Assembly (NCBI GenBank): GCA_001872625.1
Contig: MNXP01000054.1
Coordinates: 1-64,000, forward strand
Length of the DNA: 64,000 bases
Reading direction: 5' to 3'
Source: Bacteroidetes bacterium CG2_30_33_31
GTDB taxonomy: Bacteria; Bacteroidota; Bacteroidia; Bacteroidales; UBA1556
The notes under the pieces were generated by a model, which did not search any database, was not told where the DNA came from, and saw only the letters and a list, made by a program, of their open reading frames with translations. Below, piece by piece: positions 1-9,197 of the stretch. A program made the position numbers and the translations under genes. The number at the start of each line of letters is the position of its first letter. The first letter of the stretch is position 1.

Positions 1-3
1 AAA

Positions 4-410
4 GATTGGTTTCCAGATTGATGAAAGATTGATGAAAGATTGATTTCCAGATTGATGAAAGATTGGTTTCCAGATTGATGAAAGATTGATGAAAGATTGG
101 TTTCCAGATTGATGAAAGATTGATGAAAGATTGATTTCCAGATTGATGAAAGATTGGTTTTCAGATTGATGAAAGATTGGTTTCCAGATTGATGAAAGAT
201 TGATGAAAGATTGATTTCCAGATTGATGAAAGATTGGTTTCCAGATTGATGAAAGATTGGATTCCAGCAATCTCCAACCAATCTCCAACCAATCTTTTTC
301 CAATCAATCTCCAACCAATCTTTTCAATCAATCTTTTTGTCAATCTTTTCAACCAATCTTTTCCAACCAATCTTTTTTCTTCAATCTCCAACCAATCTTT
401 TTTCTTCAAT
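4..410. repeat. GATTG/CAATC tandem repeat array with a change of orientation
   Basis: About 23 GATTG cores run on the + strand from 4 to about 260, as 11-nt units (GATTGATGAAA) and 12-nt units (GATTGGTTTCCA, GATTGATTTCCA). They form a higher-order 57-nt block of order A-B-B-A'-B, seen at 4-60, 95-151 and 175-231. From about 268 to 410 the core appears as its reverse complement, in units like CCAACCAATCTTTT, about 13 cores and less regular. The array is therefore one repeat family in two opposed halves and could fold into a long imperfect hairpin. It starts at the left window edge, so its full length is unknown. The right end overlaps the 3' end of the solute-binding protein gene. No unique spacers and no mobile-element gene are present. 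Confidence 0.9.
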
Positions 411-2039
411 ATTGACTTTCTTCAGGTTCAAAATATTCATAGAGTTTATTCCTAAATTTTTCACTTTCTTGTGACTAAATCGAAGTACCTCGTCATAATA
501 AAGTATTACAAAAGGAGCTTCATCAGTAACTAATTGATCCATTTGCCTATATAAATCTAATCGCTGACTTTCGCCTTTGCTGTTGCGTGCTTGTTCAAAT
601 AACTTATCAAAAACCTGATTAAAATAATGAGTGTAGTTTGCTCCGTTCGGGCAGAAATTTTTGCTATAGAATAGAGAGAGATAGTTTTCGGCATCGGCAT
701 AATCACCAATCCAAGAACCTCTAAAAAGTGGAATTTTGCAATTAGCTATCATTTGCCTCAATGCTGCAGGTTGGTGCACATCAATTTCTATATTCATTCC
801 AATTTCGCCAAGTTGTTGCTGCATAAACTTTGCTATATCTACATAGGCTGAAGTCGTTGATAATGTGATGCTTGGAAGATTTTTTCCATAAGGGAAACCA
901 GCTTTTGCTAGCAATTCTTTTGCAAGTTCTGGATTGAAATCATAGCCCTTAGTTTTTTTATTTTCAAAACCTGGCATTCCCAGTGGCACAAAGCCATTTT
1001 CTCCAGCTATTCCAATATTATTTCTTAAATACCGAATCATCTTCTTTCTGTCGAAGCCATAATTTATCGCTTGTCTTATAGCTTTAATTTGTAGTGGAGA
1101 AGTTTTGCTAATAAAAGCTTTATCCATTTGAAAACCAAGATATTCAGTATTCAAATATGGTTTCGATTGCATGTTCAAATCCTTGGCATATTTGGGATTT
1201 AGACTACCATCGGCTTGCAGAAGTTCATCTTTGTAACTTGGGTCTATGCCCGACATAAAATCGAGATTGCCTTTGATAAATTCCAAAAATACCGACTGTT
1301 TGTCGATGATGAAACTTACAGCTACGGCATCGAGGTATGGAAGTCTGTTTCTGCCATCAAATTCAAAATAATGTTTGTTTTTCAGCATTACCAACTTCAC
1401 CCCATCTTCCATCATCTTAAAATAAAATGGTCCAGTTCCTACAGGGTTTCTGCCGAAATCTTCACCATAAAAATCGACGGCTTCTTTGGGAACTGCTGAA
1501 AAATATGGCATGCTTAATCTTCCCAAAAAAGGTGAAAATGGGCTCTCTAATTTTATTGTTAATGTACTGTCGTTTAATGCTTTTACTTCATAAATACCCT
1601 TATCATTTTTGACAATATTATTGAGCCAAACTGCCCCAGGCGACAAGGTTTTTGGGTTTAGAATCCTTTTGATGCTATATTCAAAGTCGGAGGCAATAAC
1701 CTTTCTGCCTTTGCCATTTTTGAAGTGAGACCAATTGTGGAAAAAAATATCTTGTCGAAGGTGAAAATTATAAGTAGTGCCATCATCAAGAATTTCCCAA
1801 CTTTTGGCTATGGACGGAATAACATGCAGGTTTTCATCTAATTGAATAAGTCCGTTGAAAAGCTGGTTGCACGCCCATATATTAGCTTGGTCGCGGGCAA
1901 ATGCTGGGTCAAGGCTTGTTATTCCTGAAGATTCGTTATATCGAAAAACAGATTTCCCCTTCATAGGTTCAAATCTGTTTCCGCAACTGTAAATTGCCAA
2001 AAGTGAAATAATTACTATTGGAATAAATATCTTAATCAT
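381..2039 (-). CDS. ABC transporter substrate-binding lipoprotein, OppA/DppA type
   Basis: A 552-residue extracytoplasmic solute-binding protein of the SBP_bac_5 (peptide/nickel/oligopeptide) family. The N-terminus has a short hydrophobic signal with a lipobox-like LLAIYSC, so Cys19 is the likely lipidated residue. The body shows family features such as YNESSGITSLDPAF near the N-terminus, a YGFDRKKMI segment and the C-terminal LYRQMDQLVTDEAPFV segment. No permease or ATPase gene is adjacent, so it either works with a transporter encoded elsewhere or has another binding role. The last residues (EEKRLVGD) and the TGA stop are encoded by the GATTG repeat array, so the natural C-terminus has probably been replaced. 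A TAATTTTG box ends only 4 nt before the ATG. Confidence 0.88.
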   Translation of the reverse strand: MIKIFIPIVIISLLAIYSCGNRFEPMKGKSVFRYNESSGITSLDPAFARDQANIWACNQLFNGLIQLDENLHVIPSIAKSWEILDDGTTYNFHLRQDIFFHNWSHFKNGKGRKVIASDFEYSIKRILNPKTLSPGAVWLNNIVKNDKGIYEVKALNDSTLTIKLESPFSPFLGRLSMPYFSAVPKEAVDFYGEDFGRNPVGTGPFYFKMMEDGVKLVMLKNKHYFEFDGRNRLPYLDAVAVSFIIDKQSVFLEFIKGNLDFMSGIDPSYKDELLQADGSLNPKYAKDLNMQSKPYLNTEYLGFQMDKAFISKTSPLQIKAIRQAINYGFDRKKMIRYLRNNIGIAGENGFVPLGMPGFENKKTKGYDFNPELAKELLAKAGFPYGKNLPSITLSTTSAYVDIAKFMQQQLGEIGMNIEIDVHQPAALRQMIANCKIPLFRGSWIGDYADAENYLSLFYSKNFCPNGANYTHYFNQVFDKLFEQARNSKGESQRLDLYRQMDQLVTDEAPFVILYYDEVLRFSHKKVKNLGINSMNILNLKKVNIEEKRLVGD

Positions 2040-2043
2040 GCTC

Positions 2044-2051
2044 CAAAATTA
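2044..2051 (-). promoter_or_regulatory. TAATTTTG -7 box, solute-binding protein gene
   Basis: On the minus strand TAATTTTG is followed by GAGC and then the ATG. This matches the Bacteroidota -7 consensus TAnnTTTG. The spacing would put transcription initiation at or next to the start codon. No clear -33 TTTG is seen at the right distance. Confidence 0.4.
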
Positions 2052-2123
2052 TGGAAAACTTAAATACAGATATTTTATTTTCCATAAGAATAAAATTAAT
2101 CTGGAATCAGTAAATAATGAAGT

Positions 2124-3485
2124 TTAATGATTTCTGTTGCTATCATTAGAATATTTGTTACCGTTTACTTCATGGTTTTTGTGCCATGGCTTTGAACTTC
2201 CTATTCCATTATTGGAGCTTCTATTTCCTCCGCCATAATTAGGTGAATTTGTGCCTGCATTAGTACTCTTGTTTTGGAAGGTAGATCTTTTTCCACGACC
2301 ATTTTGATTTTGTCTTGGATTTTCAGTCTTTTCCTCTTCATCATCTACATCATTCACAAAAGGATGGTCGGTGATTACTGGAATTTTTTGACCTATTAAG
2401 TTTTGAATATCACGAATATACGACCTTTCTGATTTTTCACAAAATGATATAGCAATGCCGCTGGCACTGGCTCTACCAGTTCTGCCAATGCGATGAATGT
2501 AGGTCTCAGAAATATTTGGTATGTCGTAATTCACTACTAAGGCTAAGTCTGAAATATCAATGCCTCTTGCAGCAATATCTGTTGCAACCAAAACGCTAAT
2601 ATCACCATTTTTAAAATTTTCTAAAGCTCTCTGACGTGCCGACTGCGATTTGTTGCCATGAATAGCATCAGAATTTATATTGGCTTTTTCTAATATTTTA
2701 ACTATCTTATTTGCACCATGTTTTGTTCGAGAAAATACCAATGCTGAATCCACAGGATTTTTTAAAAGCAGATGAACTAATAACTTAGCTTTCGATTTTC
2801 CTCCCACATAATACAAAGCTTGTTCAACCCTTTCGGCAGTGGCTTGTTCCGGTTTTATAGTTACTCTAAAAGGATTTCCTAGAATTTTTTCGGATAGTTT
2901 TACGATTTCTTGTGGCATGGTTGCCGAGAAAAATAGAGACTGACGTTTTATGGGTAATTTGGCTACAATTTTTTTAATATCATGTATAAATCCCATGTCG
3001 AGCATGTGGTCAGCTTCGTCCAAAACAGAAAATTCTATATGTTTTAGGCTTATAAAGCCTTGGTTCATTAAGTCTAACAATCTACCGGGAGTAGCTACCA
3101 ATATATCTACACCTCGACTTAATGAGATGGTTTGGTTAGCTTGTTTTACGCCACCAAAAATGACAGCACTTCGCAAACCCGTATATTTTCCATAGGTTCT
3201 AAAACTATCATAAATTTGAATTGCCAATTCTCTGGTTGGAGTTACAATTAATGCTTTTATAATGCGCTGAGCATTGTTGCTTTCTCTTTTCAAATACAAA
3301 TGTTGTAGTATTGGTACTGCAAAAGCTGCGGTCTTCCCTGTTCCAGTTTGTGCACAACCAAGCAAATCTTTTCCCTTTAATAATACTGGAATGCTTTGAG
3401 CTTGTATTGCTGTGGGAACTGTATATCCTTGTTCTTCAAGAGCTTTCAAGATAGGATCAATAATTTCTAATTCTTTAAATGTCAT
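2124..3485 (-). CDS. rhlE: DEAD-box ATP-dependent RNA helicase, RhlE type
   Basis: A 453-residue RNA helicase. In order: Walker A AQTGTGKT (about 45-52), PTRELA (about 83), the DEAD box (156-159, in [11 protein letters not shown]), SAT, and the C-terminal helicase domain ending in HRIGRTGR. A low-complexity Asn/Gly/Ser tail of roughly 70 residues follows, typical of RhlE proteins, and may bind RNA. The ORF track begins 12 codons upstream, but the start at 3485 (MTFKELEI) matches the family N-terminus and has AAAGGAA just upstream. A TACCTTTG box lies about 320 bp upstream, so the gene may have a long leader of the kind often seen on cold-induced helicase mRNAs. Confidence 0.93.
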   Translation of the reverse strand: MTFKELEIIDPILKALEEQGYTVPTAIQAQSIPVLLKGKDLLGCAQTGTGKTAAFAVPILQHLYLKRESNNAQRIIKALIVTPTRELAIQIYDSFRTYGKYTGLRSAVIFGGVKQANQTISLSRGVDILVATPGRLLDLMNQGFISLKHIEFSVLDEADHMLDMGFIHDIKKIVAKLPIKRQSLFFSATMPQEIVKLSEKILGNPFRVTIKPEQATAERVEQALYYVGGKSKAKLLVHLLLKNPVDSALVFSRTKHGANKIVKILEKANINSDAIHGNKSQSARQRALENFKNGDISVLVATDIAARGIDISDLALVVNYDIPNISETYIHRIGRTGRASASGIAISFCEKSERSYIRDIQNLIGQKIPVITDHPFVNDVDDEEEKTENPRQNQNGRGKRSTFQNKSTNAGTNSPNYGGGNRSSNNGIGSSKPWHKNHEVNGNKYSNDSNRNH

Positions 3486-3914
3486 AAATATTTCCTTTAA
3501 ACCGCAATTTTTTCTATTCAAAAGTTTGATTCCCCTTTGAGCGGTTTTTGTTTTTAATTGTTATTGAATGTTTGACATCGAAATTTAAAATGTAATATTT
3601 GGGATTTGACTTGAGCTTATTAAAAATAAAGATATTGGTCTTTAAATTCACCTGATAGAATAGGTTTTGAGCTTGGTAAGTAAAATAACAGCTTTGTCAC
3701 AAAGAGAGTTTTCGGTGTAAATTATTCATTAATTTGAAATTTCGCTTTTTAATGATTTTCCTTTGTATTGATAATGTTTTACGGAATTCATTTTTAGAGC
3801 GCGGCAAAGGTAATCATTTAATGGCTACTTGTATATGATATTAATTGTGTAGCTATTTGCCTTCGATTCCCTGTGGATTTTTTATTTAAGATTTGTTCAA
3901 TTAAATAATTCCTA
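3486..3914. other. Intergenic region holding the probable rhlE leader
   Basis: This 429-bp stretch has no credible ORF. It lies between the rhlE start and the stop of the esterase gene, both on the minus strand. It holds a -7-like box at 3805-3812. An imperfect inverted repeat (AATGGCTAC at about 3819, GTAGCTATT at about 3847) lies upstream of that box. An AT-only 9-bp stem (3901-3909 with 3914-3922) overlaps the esterase stop codon and may be a weak terminator. I recognise no known riboswitch. Confidence 0.5.
3805..3812 (-). promoter_or_regulatory. TACCTTTG -7 box, possible rhlE promoter
   Basis: Minus-strand TACCTTTG followed by GCCGCG matches TAnnTTTG. If used, it gives an untranslated leader of about 310 nt before rhlE. 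No -33 TTTG is seen at 19-21 nt, so the call is tentative. Confidence 0.35.
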
Positions 3915-4949
3915 TTATTTAATAATCAACTTCTGTCCTATTTGCAAAATTGAATTTTCATCTATTCTATTGAGTCTGCAAATCTTTGCGGTACTTGTAT
4001 TGTATCGCTTTGCAATAGCATAAAGCGTATCACCCTGATTTACAAGATAAATATTCTTAGATTTCTTAATTTCTTTTTTTTCAATTTGCTTTTTAGCATG
4101 AAAAGTATTTTGCAATGAATCTATTTTGATATCTTTATTCATATTTATTTCCTTACCAAAAGCTCCATAGCTACCATCAATTGGCCTTTTGTGAAAATCC
4201 TCTAATGTGATTTCATAATTATTAATATTCATTTTACTATCTTCAGTGCGGTCAAACTGAAAAAGCCATTTGTACATCACTGGCATATAAAATACATGAA
4301 CCATATCAGCATGATTTAAACCTGGGAAATAATTCGCTCGTGTATAATTCAATCTTCCATCTTTTTTGATGGCGTTTTCTATACCCTTCGACCTACTTGC
4401 AGGAACATCTCTGTCGGCTAATCCGTGCATAATCCATAACGGTACTTTAGCCATATTTGCTGCATACTTTTCATTGCCAGCGCCACATAATGCTATGGCT
4501 GCAGTAACTTCATCAGGATATTTTCCAACAAAATCAAAAGTTCCATAGCCTCCCATACTCATTCCTACTACATAAATTCGGCTTGAATCAATATTATAAT
4601 TGGCTTTAATCCATTTCATTACATTCAAAACTTTATCTGGATTCCAATGCTCGCCTCGAGGACATTGTGGAGCAAGCACAAAAGCATGAGGATTGATATT
4701 CGTCCTTAGGATTGCATCAATAACACCGTACTTTTTCACCCTATTTAAATCACTCCCAGAAAGACTGAAGCCATGTAAAAATACAATCAGCGGAGTTTTT
4801 TGCTCCGAATTTTTATATTCATCTGGTATGTTTAATAAAAAATTATATCCTTGATTAACATTATTATAGAAGCTTTTGGTTTCACTTTGGGAAAATAATA
4901 AAACCGATGAAAAAAGTGTAGAAAGTAGTATAATTAAAATTATTCGCAT
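3915..4949 (-). CDS. Secreted alpha/beta-hydrolase (esterase) with C-terminal LysM domain
   Basis: A 344-residue protein with an N-terminal signal peptide (MRIILIILLSTLFSSVLLF). The hydrolase domain resembles the PHB-depolymerase/feruloyl-esterase-like group. The nucleophile elbow is GMSMGG (Ser131), the acid is probably Asp179 or Asp181 in HGLADRDVP, and the base is probably His213 in LNHADM. A linker leads to one LysM domain at about 300-344 (VNQGDTLYAIAKRY to GQKLIIK), which in other proteins binds peptidoglycan or chitin-type glycans. The ORF track starts 6 codons earlier; I chose the Met directly before the signal peptide. The gene is divergent from the neighbouring membrane protein gene. 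Substrate unknown. Confidence 0.85.
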   Translation of the reverse strand: MRIILIILLSTLFSSVLLFSQSETKSFYNNVNQGYNFLLNIPDEYKNSEQKTPLIVFLHGFSLSGSDLNRVKKYGVIDAILRTNINPHAFVLAPQCPRGEHWNPDKVLNVMKWIKANYNIDSSRIYVVGMSMGGYGTFDFVGKYPDEVTAAIALCGAGNEKYAANMAKVPLWIMHGLADRDVPASRSKGIENAIKKDGRLNYTRANYFPGLNHADMVHVFYMPVMYKWLFQFDRTEDSKMNINNYEITLEDFHKRPIDGSYGAFGKEINMNKDIKIDSLQNTFHAKKQIEKKEIKKSKNIYLVNQGDTLYAIAKRYNTSTAKICRLNRIDENSILQIGQKLIIK

Positions 4950-4964
4950 TTTAATGGTTTGCTG

Positions 4965-4972
4965 CAAAATTA
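4965..4972 (-). promoter_or_regulatory. TAATTTTG -7 box, esterase-LysM gene
   Basis: Minus-strand TAATTTTG followed by CAGC, 15 nt before the ATG at 4949. It matches the Bacteroidota -7 consensus and lies in the short gap between divergent genes. Confidence 0.4.
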
Positions 4973-4988
4973 ATAATATTTTAGAAAT

Positions 4989-6569
4989 ATGAAAATTTAT
5001 AATCTCAATTTAACTCTTTTACTTATCATGAAAAATTATTTGAAGACTTTTCTTTTAAATTTCAAACTCAATTTAAAAAAAAAATTAAATTTGAACTCGT
5101 CTTTTAGCACAATATTTTCAATGCAAACAATAATGAGCAGAATATCATTTCGAAGTATTTTTATGTTAATAGTATATTTGGCTTTGTTTATTTACGTCAT
5201 TCTTCGAGCAAATTCTTTATCTTTTACCCACGATGAAAGTCTAACTTACGATATCATTAAAGGTGGCACTACTTTCGTAAATACTCCTAACAATCATGTT
5301 TTGAATACTTTATTGATGAAAATAAGCAGCCAATGTTTTGGTGAAAGTGAATTAGCTTTACGATTGCCAAATATTTTGGCATTCGGAATTTACCTCATGG
5401 GTATTTTTACTATTACACTAAAATCGAAAAATATTGGACTAATCATTTTAGTCAACAGCTTAATATTATTCAATCCTTTTTTAGTCGATTTTTTTTCACT
5501 TGCAAGAGGTTATGGACTTTCTTTGGGCTTTTTGATGATAAGTTTATTTTTTGTGCTTAGAAGAAATTTCGACTGTCCCAATTTTCAATTCTTTTTCAAG
5601 GATTATTTTTTGGCAGTAAGTTTTGCTTCCCTGTCAGTATTATCGAATCTTTCTATGATTAACTTCTTGATTTCTATTCTGTTGATATTTTTATTTAAGT
5701 ATATAATTTTATTAAGAAAAACTGATGATTTATCCATAAAACTCCATTTATTCTACGCCCTAAATACTATCTTCGCCTTTATCAGCATTCATTACGGGCT
5801 AATACAACTCATGTATTTAAAAGAACATAATCAACTATATTTTGGTACAAATAATATGCTTGAAAGCCTGAATTCCATCGTCATAGGCTCTTTGTATTTT
5901 TCCAATTTATCTTACTATTATTTCATAAGTTATACAATTATTGCCATTTTAGTTTTTGGAATAATTTCCCTGATAATCAAAAAAGATATCCTTGGAAGAT
6001 TTTCTATCATTGCCTTGCTTATTGTCTTTTTGATTTTTGGCCTGCTTGCCGAGCATTATTTGTTTGCTGCAAAATTTCCTTCAGGTAGAACTGCATTAAT
6101 TTACATCCCACTTTTTGCATTATTTATCTACTATTTTGCCCTTCACATTTTGCATTTTTATCATCCAAAAAAAATTATCTTTCTGCCTCTGATAATTATC
6201 CTTTCAAGCATTTTAATTTGCCATTTTTTTTCAAATATCAACTTGAAATTCACCCAAGCTTGGAGATATGATTCACATACAAAAGACGTAATAAATATTT
6301 TGGAAAACCATGCCAACACTTCAAACGACAGCCTAAGCATTTGCAGTAATTGGCTTTTTGAACCTTCAATTAAATATTATATTCAGTCAAGAAATTTAAA
6401 AATTAGGCTTACAAATTCAAAAGATTTTAAAGAAAATGCTGATTTCAATTATGAATTTGAAGAATATTTGACATGTAACAACATGAAAACCTTAGCTTAT
6501 TACAATGATATTCATGCTCGACTACTGATGAATTCAAATTTTAAGAAATTTAAAATCAACATAAATTAG
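4989..6569 (+). CDS. Multi-pass membrane protein, GT39-like glycosyltransferase
   Basis: Up to 526 residues with roughly ten hydrophobic segments. After the first membrane helix comes SFTHDESLTY, matching the acidic motif that GT-C fold glycosyltransferases (GT39/ArnT-like) carry in the first extracytoplasmic loop. The C-terminal part is a soluble tail of about 100 residues. By family this would transfer sugar from a polyprenyl-phosphate donor on the periplasmic side, but acceptor and donor are unknown. The start is uncertain: the first 45 residues are Lys/Asn/Leu-rich, and the later Met at about 5133 (MSRISFRS) directly precedes the first helix. The gene stands alone, divergent from the esterase gene. 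Confidence 0.68.
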   Translation: MKIYNLNLTLLLIMKNYLKTFLLNFKLNLKKKLNLNSSFSTIFSMQTIMSRISFRSIFMLIVYLALFIYVILRANSLSFTHDESLTYDIIKGGTTFVNTPNNHVLNTLLMKISSQCFGESELALRLPNILAFGIYLMGIFTITLKSKNIGLIILVNSLILFNPFLVDFFSLARGYGLSLGFLMISLFFVLRRNFDCPNFQFFFKDYFLAVSFASLSVLSNLSMINFLISILLIFLFKYIILLRKTDDLSIKLHLFYALNTIFAFISIHYGLIQLMYLKEHNQLYFGTNNMLESLNSIVIGSLYFSNLSYYYFISYTIIAILVFGIISLIIKKDILGRFSIIALLIVFLIFGLLAEHYLFAAKFPSGRTALIYIPLFALFIYYFALHILHFYHPKKIIFLPLIIILSSILICHFFSNINLKFTQAWRYDSHTKDVINILENHANTSNDSLSICSNWLFEPSIKYYIQSRNLKIRLTNSKDFKENADFNYEFEEYLTCNNMKTLAYYNDIHARLLMNSNFKKFKININ

Positions 6570-6682
6570 ACTCTCCAGCAAAATAAAATAAGATTTCAAA
6601 CTTTCTAAATCCAATTTCCAAGCAAACTTTTACTGAGCTTTGTTTTTAGATGGCCAAATTTCATATTAAACATCAGCAAAAC

Positions 6683-6717
6683 TTTTTGTTAAATTTCACA
6701 AAATAGCTCTATTTTTG
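6683..6717 (+). promoter_or_regulatory. Promoter of the dehydrogenase-aconitase operon
   Basis: TTTTTG at 6683-6688 and TATTTTTG at 6710-6717 are separated by 21 nt, fitting the Bacteroidota TTTG / TAnnTTTG promoter. It lies about 28 nt upstream of the ATG at 6746. This is the clearest two-box promoter I found in the window. Confidence 0.65.
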
Positions 6718-6745
6718 AGACTTATTTGAAACTAAATTTAATATC

Positions 6746-7939
6746 ATGAGCATAAGAACAATAGTTAATCTTCCAGGCGACGGAATTGGTAAAGTAGTGT
6801 TGGACGAAACCCTCAGAGTTTTGGAAGCAGTAGATTTTGAAGCAAATTATATAGAAGGTGATATCGGATGGGAATATTGGAAAATGGAAGGTAATCCATT
6901 GCCTCAGAGAACAATAGATTTATTGGCCAAACACAAAATTGCACTTTTTGGAGCCATTACTTCAAAGCCAAAAGATGAAGCGGCTGAAGCCCTAAACCCA
7001 AATTTGCGAGATAAAGGATTTATTTATTCAAGCCCAATCGTTGGACTTCGTCAACATTTTAACCTTGATATATGCATCCGACCCTGCAAAACTTATTTGG
7101 GAAATCCATTGAATTTTATTCGACGTGGCGCCAAAGGTGAAATAGAAGAACCAGCTGTAGATGTTGTCATTTTTCGACAAAACACTGAGGGACTTTATAG
7201 TGGCGTAGAATGGTCGAATCCTTCTCAGCAAGTACATGATGCATTTATGACCAATACTCGTTTTGCCAAAAATTTTGGCAGCACTCCTAAGGAAGAAATA
7301 TCTATTTCTACAAGAATCTTTACTCGAAAGGCAACTGAAAGAATCCTTAGAGCTGCCTTCAATCATGCAAGAAATTTTGGATATAAATCTGTAACACTTT
7401 GCGAAAAACCAAATGTTATTCGTGAGACTTCGGGAATGATGTATAAAATGGCGATGCTTCTGCAGAAAAATGATTTCCCCGAAATAGAACTTTGGAATAC
7501 AAATATTGATGCTCAGATGATGTGGCTCACCAAAAACCCTGAAAACTATGGGGTTATAGTGGCAGGAAATCTTTTTGGCGATATTATCAGCGATGGTTTT
7601 GCTGGATTAATCGGCGGACTCGGTTTTGCCTGTTCGGCACAAATGAGCCAAGAAGGAATTGCCGTTTTTGAACCTACTCATGGCTCTGCACCTAAATATG
7701 CCGACTTCGATGTGTCTATAGTAAATCCAATAGCAATGATAGAATCAGCTTGCATGATGCTCGATTACATCGATGAAAAAGATAAGGCTGCACGTATCAG
7801 AAAAGCCGTTGCTGAGGTCATTGCTGAAGGTAAAGTTCGCACTTATGATATGATGAAAATGAGCGGACGCCCTGATGTTATTAAAAATGGTGCTGCCTCT
7901 TCTCAGGAAATGGTTGACGCAATTATTGATAAACTTTAA
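6746..7939 (+). CDS. Isocitrate/isopropylmalate dehydrogenase family enzyme, probably NADP isocitrate dehydrogenase
   Basis: A 397-residue beta-decarboxylating dehydrogenase. The N-terminus LPGDGIG is the family signature. The substrate loop reads YSSPIVGLRQHFNLDICIRP (94-113), which aligns with the SLNVALRQ...DLYICLRP segment of isocitrate dehydrogenases better than with isopropylmalate dehydrogenases. The metal-binding region NLFGDIISD is intact. The cofactor segment HGSAPKYA has the Lys-Tyr pair seen in NADP-dependent isocitrate dehydrogenases where NAD enzymes have Asp-Ile. It leads an operon that ends with an aconitase-like enzyme, which fits citrate-to-2-oxoglutarate conversion. Isopropylmalate or a homologous substrate remains possible. 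Confidence 0.82.
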   Translation: MSIRTIVNLPGDGIGKVVLDETLRVLEAVDFEANYIEGDIGWEYWKMEGNPLPQRTIDLLAKHKIALFGAITSKPKDEAAEALNPNLRDKGFIYSSPIVGLRQHFNLDICIRPCKTYLGNPLNFIRRGAKGEIEEPAVDVVIFRQNTEGLYSGVEWSNPSQQVHDAFMTNTRFAKNFGSTPKEEISISTRIFTRKATERILRAAFNHARNFGYKSVTLCEKPNVIRETSGMMYKMAMLLQKNDFPEIELWNTNIDAQMMWLTKNPENYGVIVAGNLFGDIISDGFAGLIGGLGFACSAQMSQEGIAVFEPTHGSAPKYADFDVSIVNPIAMIESACMMLDYIDEKDKAARIRKAVAEVIAEGKVRTYDMMKMSGRPDVIKNGAASSQEMVDAIIDKL

Positions 7940-7944
7940 AGATT

Positions 7945-8511
7945 ATGGAAACCAAATCAAAAGCATATCAACTTTGGAAAGAGGAGTTGTTATGGATAAA
8001 AGATAGCACGCTCAGAAAGAAAACCGCTCGAACTTGGGATCTTGCTTTTGAGCGCTCTGTGCTTACTCCCAATGACCTTAATAAAATCCCATTCACTCTT
8101 TTGGCGGGTCCAGATTTAAAGGTAACTTTTATGGACCATAAACGCTCGGTAGTTCATATTGCAAGAGATGCTGGCAATAAAATTAATGCCATGTATCATG
8201 GTGAACTCATAGTGGAAATGGATATTCTAATAGCTGGAGCAATACTTGCCGATGTTGGAAAACTCCTTGAATATGAGCTTGATAAAAATGGAAATGCTGT
8301 GCAATCTGATTATGGTAAATATGTACGTCATCCCTTCAGCGGATTAAGTTTGGCTGAACAATGTGGCGTTCCAGCAAGTGTTTGTCATATTATTGCTACT
8401 CATGCTGGCGAAGGCGATATGGTTAAAAGAACCACAGAAGCTTATATCGTCCATCACGCTGATTTTATGACTTTTCTTCCATTTAAAACAAAATTAATTG
8501 TTGATAAATAG
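7945..8511 (+). CDS. HD-domain protein with degenerate HD motif
   Basis: A 188-residue cytoplasmic protein resembling HD-superfamily phosphohydrolases. The expected order of ligands is visible: His71 (SVVHIARDAG), then LADVGKLLEY where the usual HD pair is Ala102-Asp103, then His153 (ATHAGEG) and the final HHAD (His171, Asp173). Loss of the first His of the HD pair may weaken or change metal binding. It starts 5 bp after the dehydrogenase stop and ends 2 bp before prsW, so it is cotranscribed with both. The sequence does not identify a substrate. Confidence 0.75.
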   Translation: METKSKAYQLWKEELLWIKDSTLRKKTARTWDLAFERSVLTPNDLNKIPFTLLAGPDLKVTFMDHKRSVVHIARDAGNKINAMYHGELIVEMDILIAGAILADVGKLLEYELDKNGNAVQSDYGKYVRHPFSGLSLAEQCGVPASVCHIIATHAGEGDMVKRTTEAYIVHHADFMTFLPFKTKLIVDK

Positions 8512-8513
8512 CT

Positions 8514-9185
8514 ATGAATCTATTTATTGCAGCCATAGCTCCAGTATTAATAATTCTAATTTATATTTATCTTCGCGATAAATGGGAAAAGGAACCACTA
8601 CGAAAACTTTTCATGGCTGTTGTTTTGGGCGCACTCACAATTTTTCCTATTATGTTTGTGGAAATGGCTTTGTCGAAAATATTGCCTTTTTTTAATCTTA
8701 ATAGCAGGTTATCAGCTTTTTATAATGCTTTTATTGTGGCTGGCCTTACAGAGGAAACTTTTAAATATTTAGCACTTCTGTGGCTCATTTGGAAAAGCAA
8801 AGAGTTCAATGAAAAATTTGATGGAATTGTGTACGCAGTATTTATTTCTCTTGGATTTGCCATGGTCGAAAATATTTTTTATGTGTTCAATAGTGGCATC
8901 AGCACCGCAATAATGAGAGCTGTCACTGCTGTTCCAGCTCATGCCATTTTTGGTGTTTCTATGGGCTATTATCTCTCTTTTGCACGCTTCAGCCTATTCA
9001 ACAAAAAAAGAAATTTTGTTCTTGCTTTGTTAGTTCCTATTGGACTTCATGGAATTTATGATTTTATATTAATGAGCAATGAACCTGGCTATTATCTCGT
9101 ATTTATCCTTTATTTTTATTACCTTTATAAAAATGGTTTTAAAAGACTTAATGAATTATCAAGTATTTCAAGATTTAGAAAATAA
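8514..9185 (+). CDS. prsW: PrsW-family intramembrane metalloprotease
   Basis: A 223-residue multi-pass membrane protein with the PrsW signature motifs. They are TEETFKYL (Glu80-Glu81), AMVENIFYV (about 117-124), AVPAHAIFG (His143) and GLHGIYDF (about 178-185), each within or at the end of a hydrophobic segment. In Bacillus subtilis PrsW performs site-1 cleavage of the anti-sigma factor RsiW. No anti-sigma factor gene is nearby, so the target here is unknown. Its place between an HD protein and a TCA-type enzyme is unusual. Confidence 0.85.
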   Translation: MNLFIAAIAPVLIILIYIYLRDKWEKEPLRKLFMAVVLGALTIFPIMFVEMALSKILPFFNLNSRLSAFYNAFIVAGLTEETFKYLALLWLIWKSKEFNEKFDGIVYAVFISLGFAMVENIFYVFNSGISTAIMRAVTAVPAHAIFGVSMGYYLSFARFSLFNKKRNFVLALLVPIGLHGIYDFILMSNEPGYYLVFILYFYYLYKNGFKRLNELSSISRFRK

Positions 9186-9197
9186 AACAAAAATGAT

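Noticed and set aside
1-410. The repeat array as a possible CRISPR
   Set aside because: Units are 11-12 nt and contiguous with no unique spacers, and no cas genes are present.
161-455. ORFs 161..409 (-) and 234..455 (+)
   Set aside because: Both are translations of the repeat array with low-complexity products (KRLVG, QSFINLETN) and no independent support.
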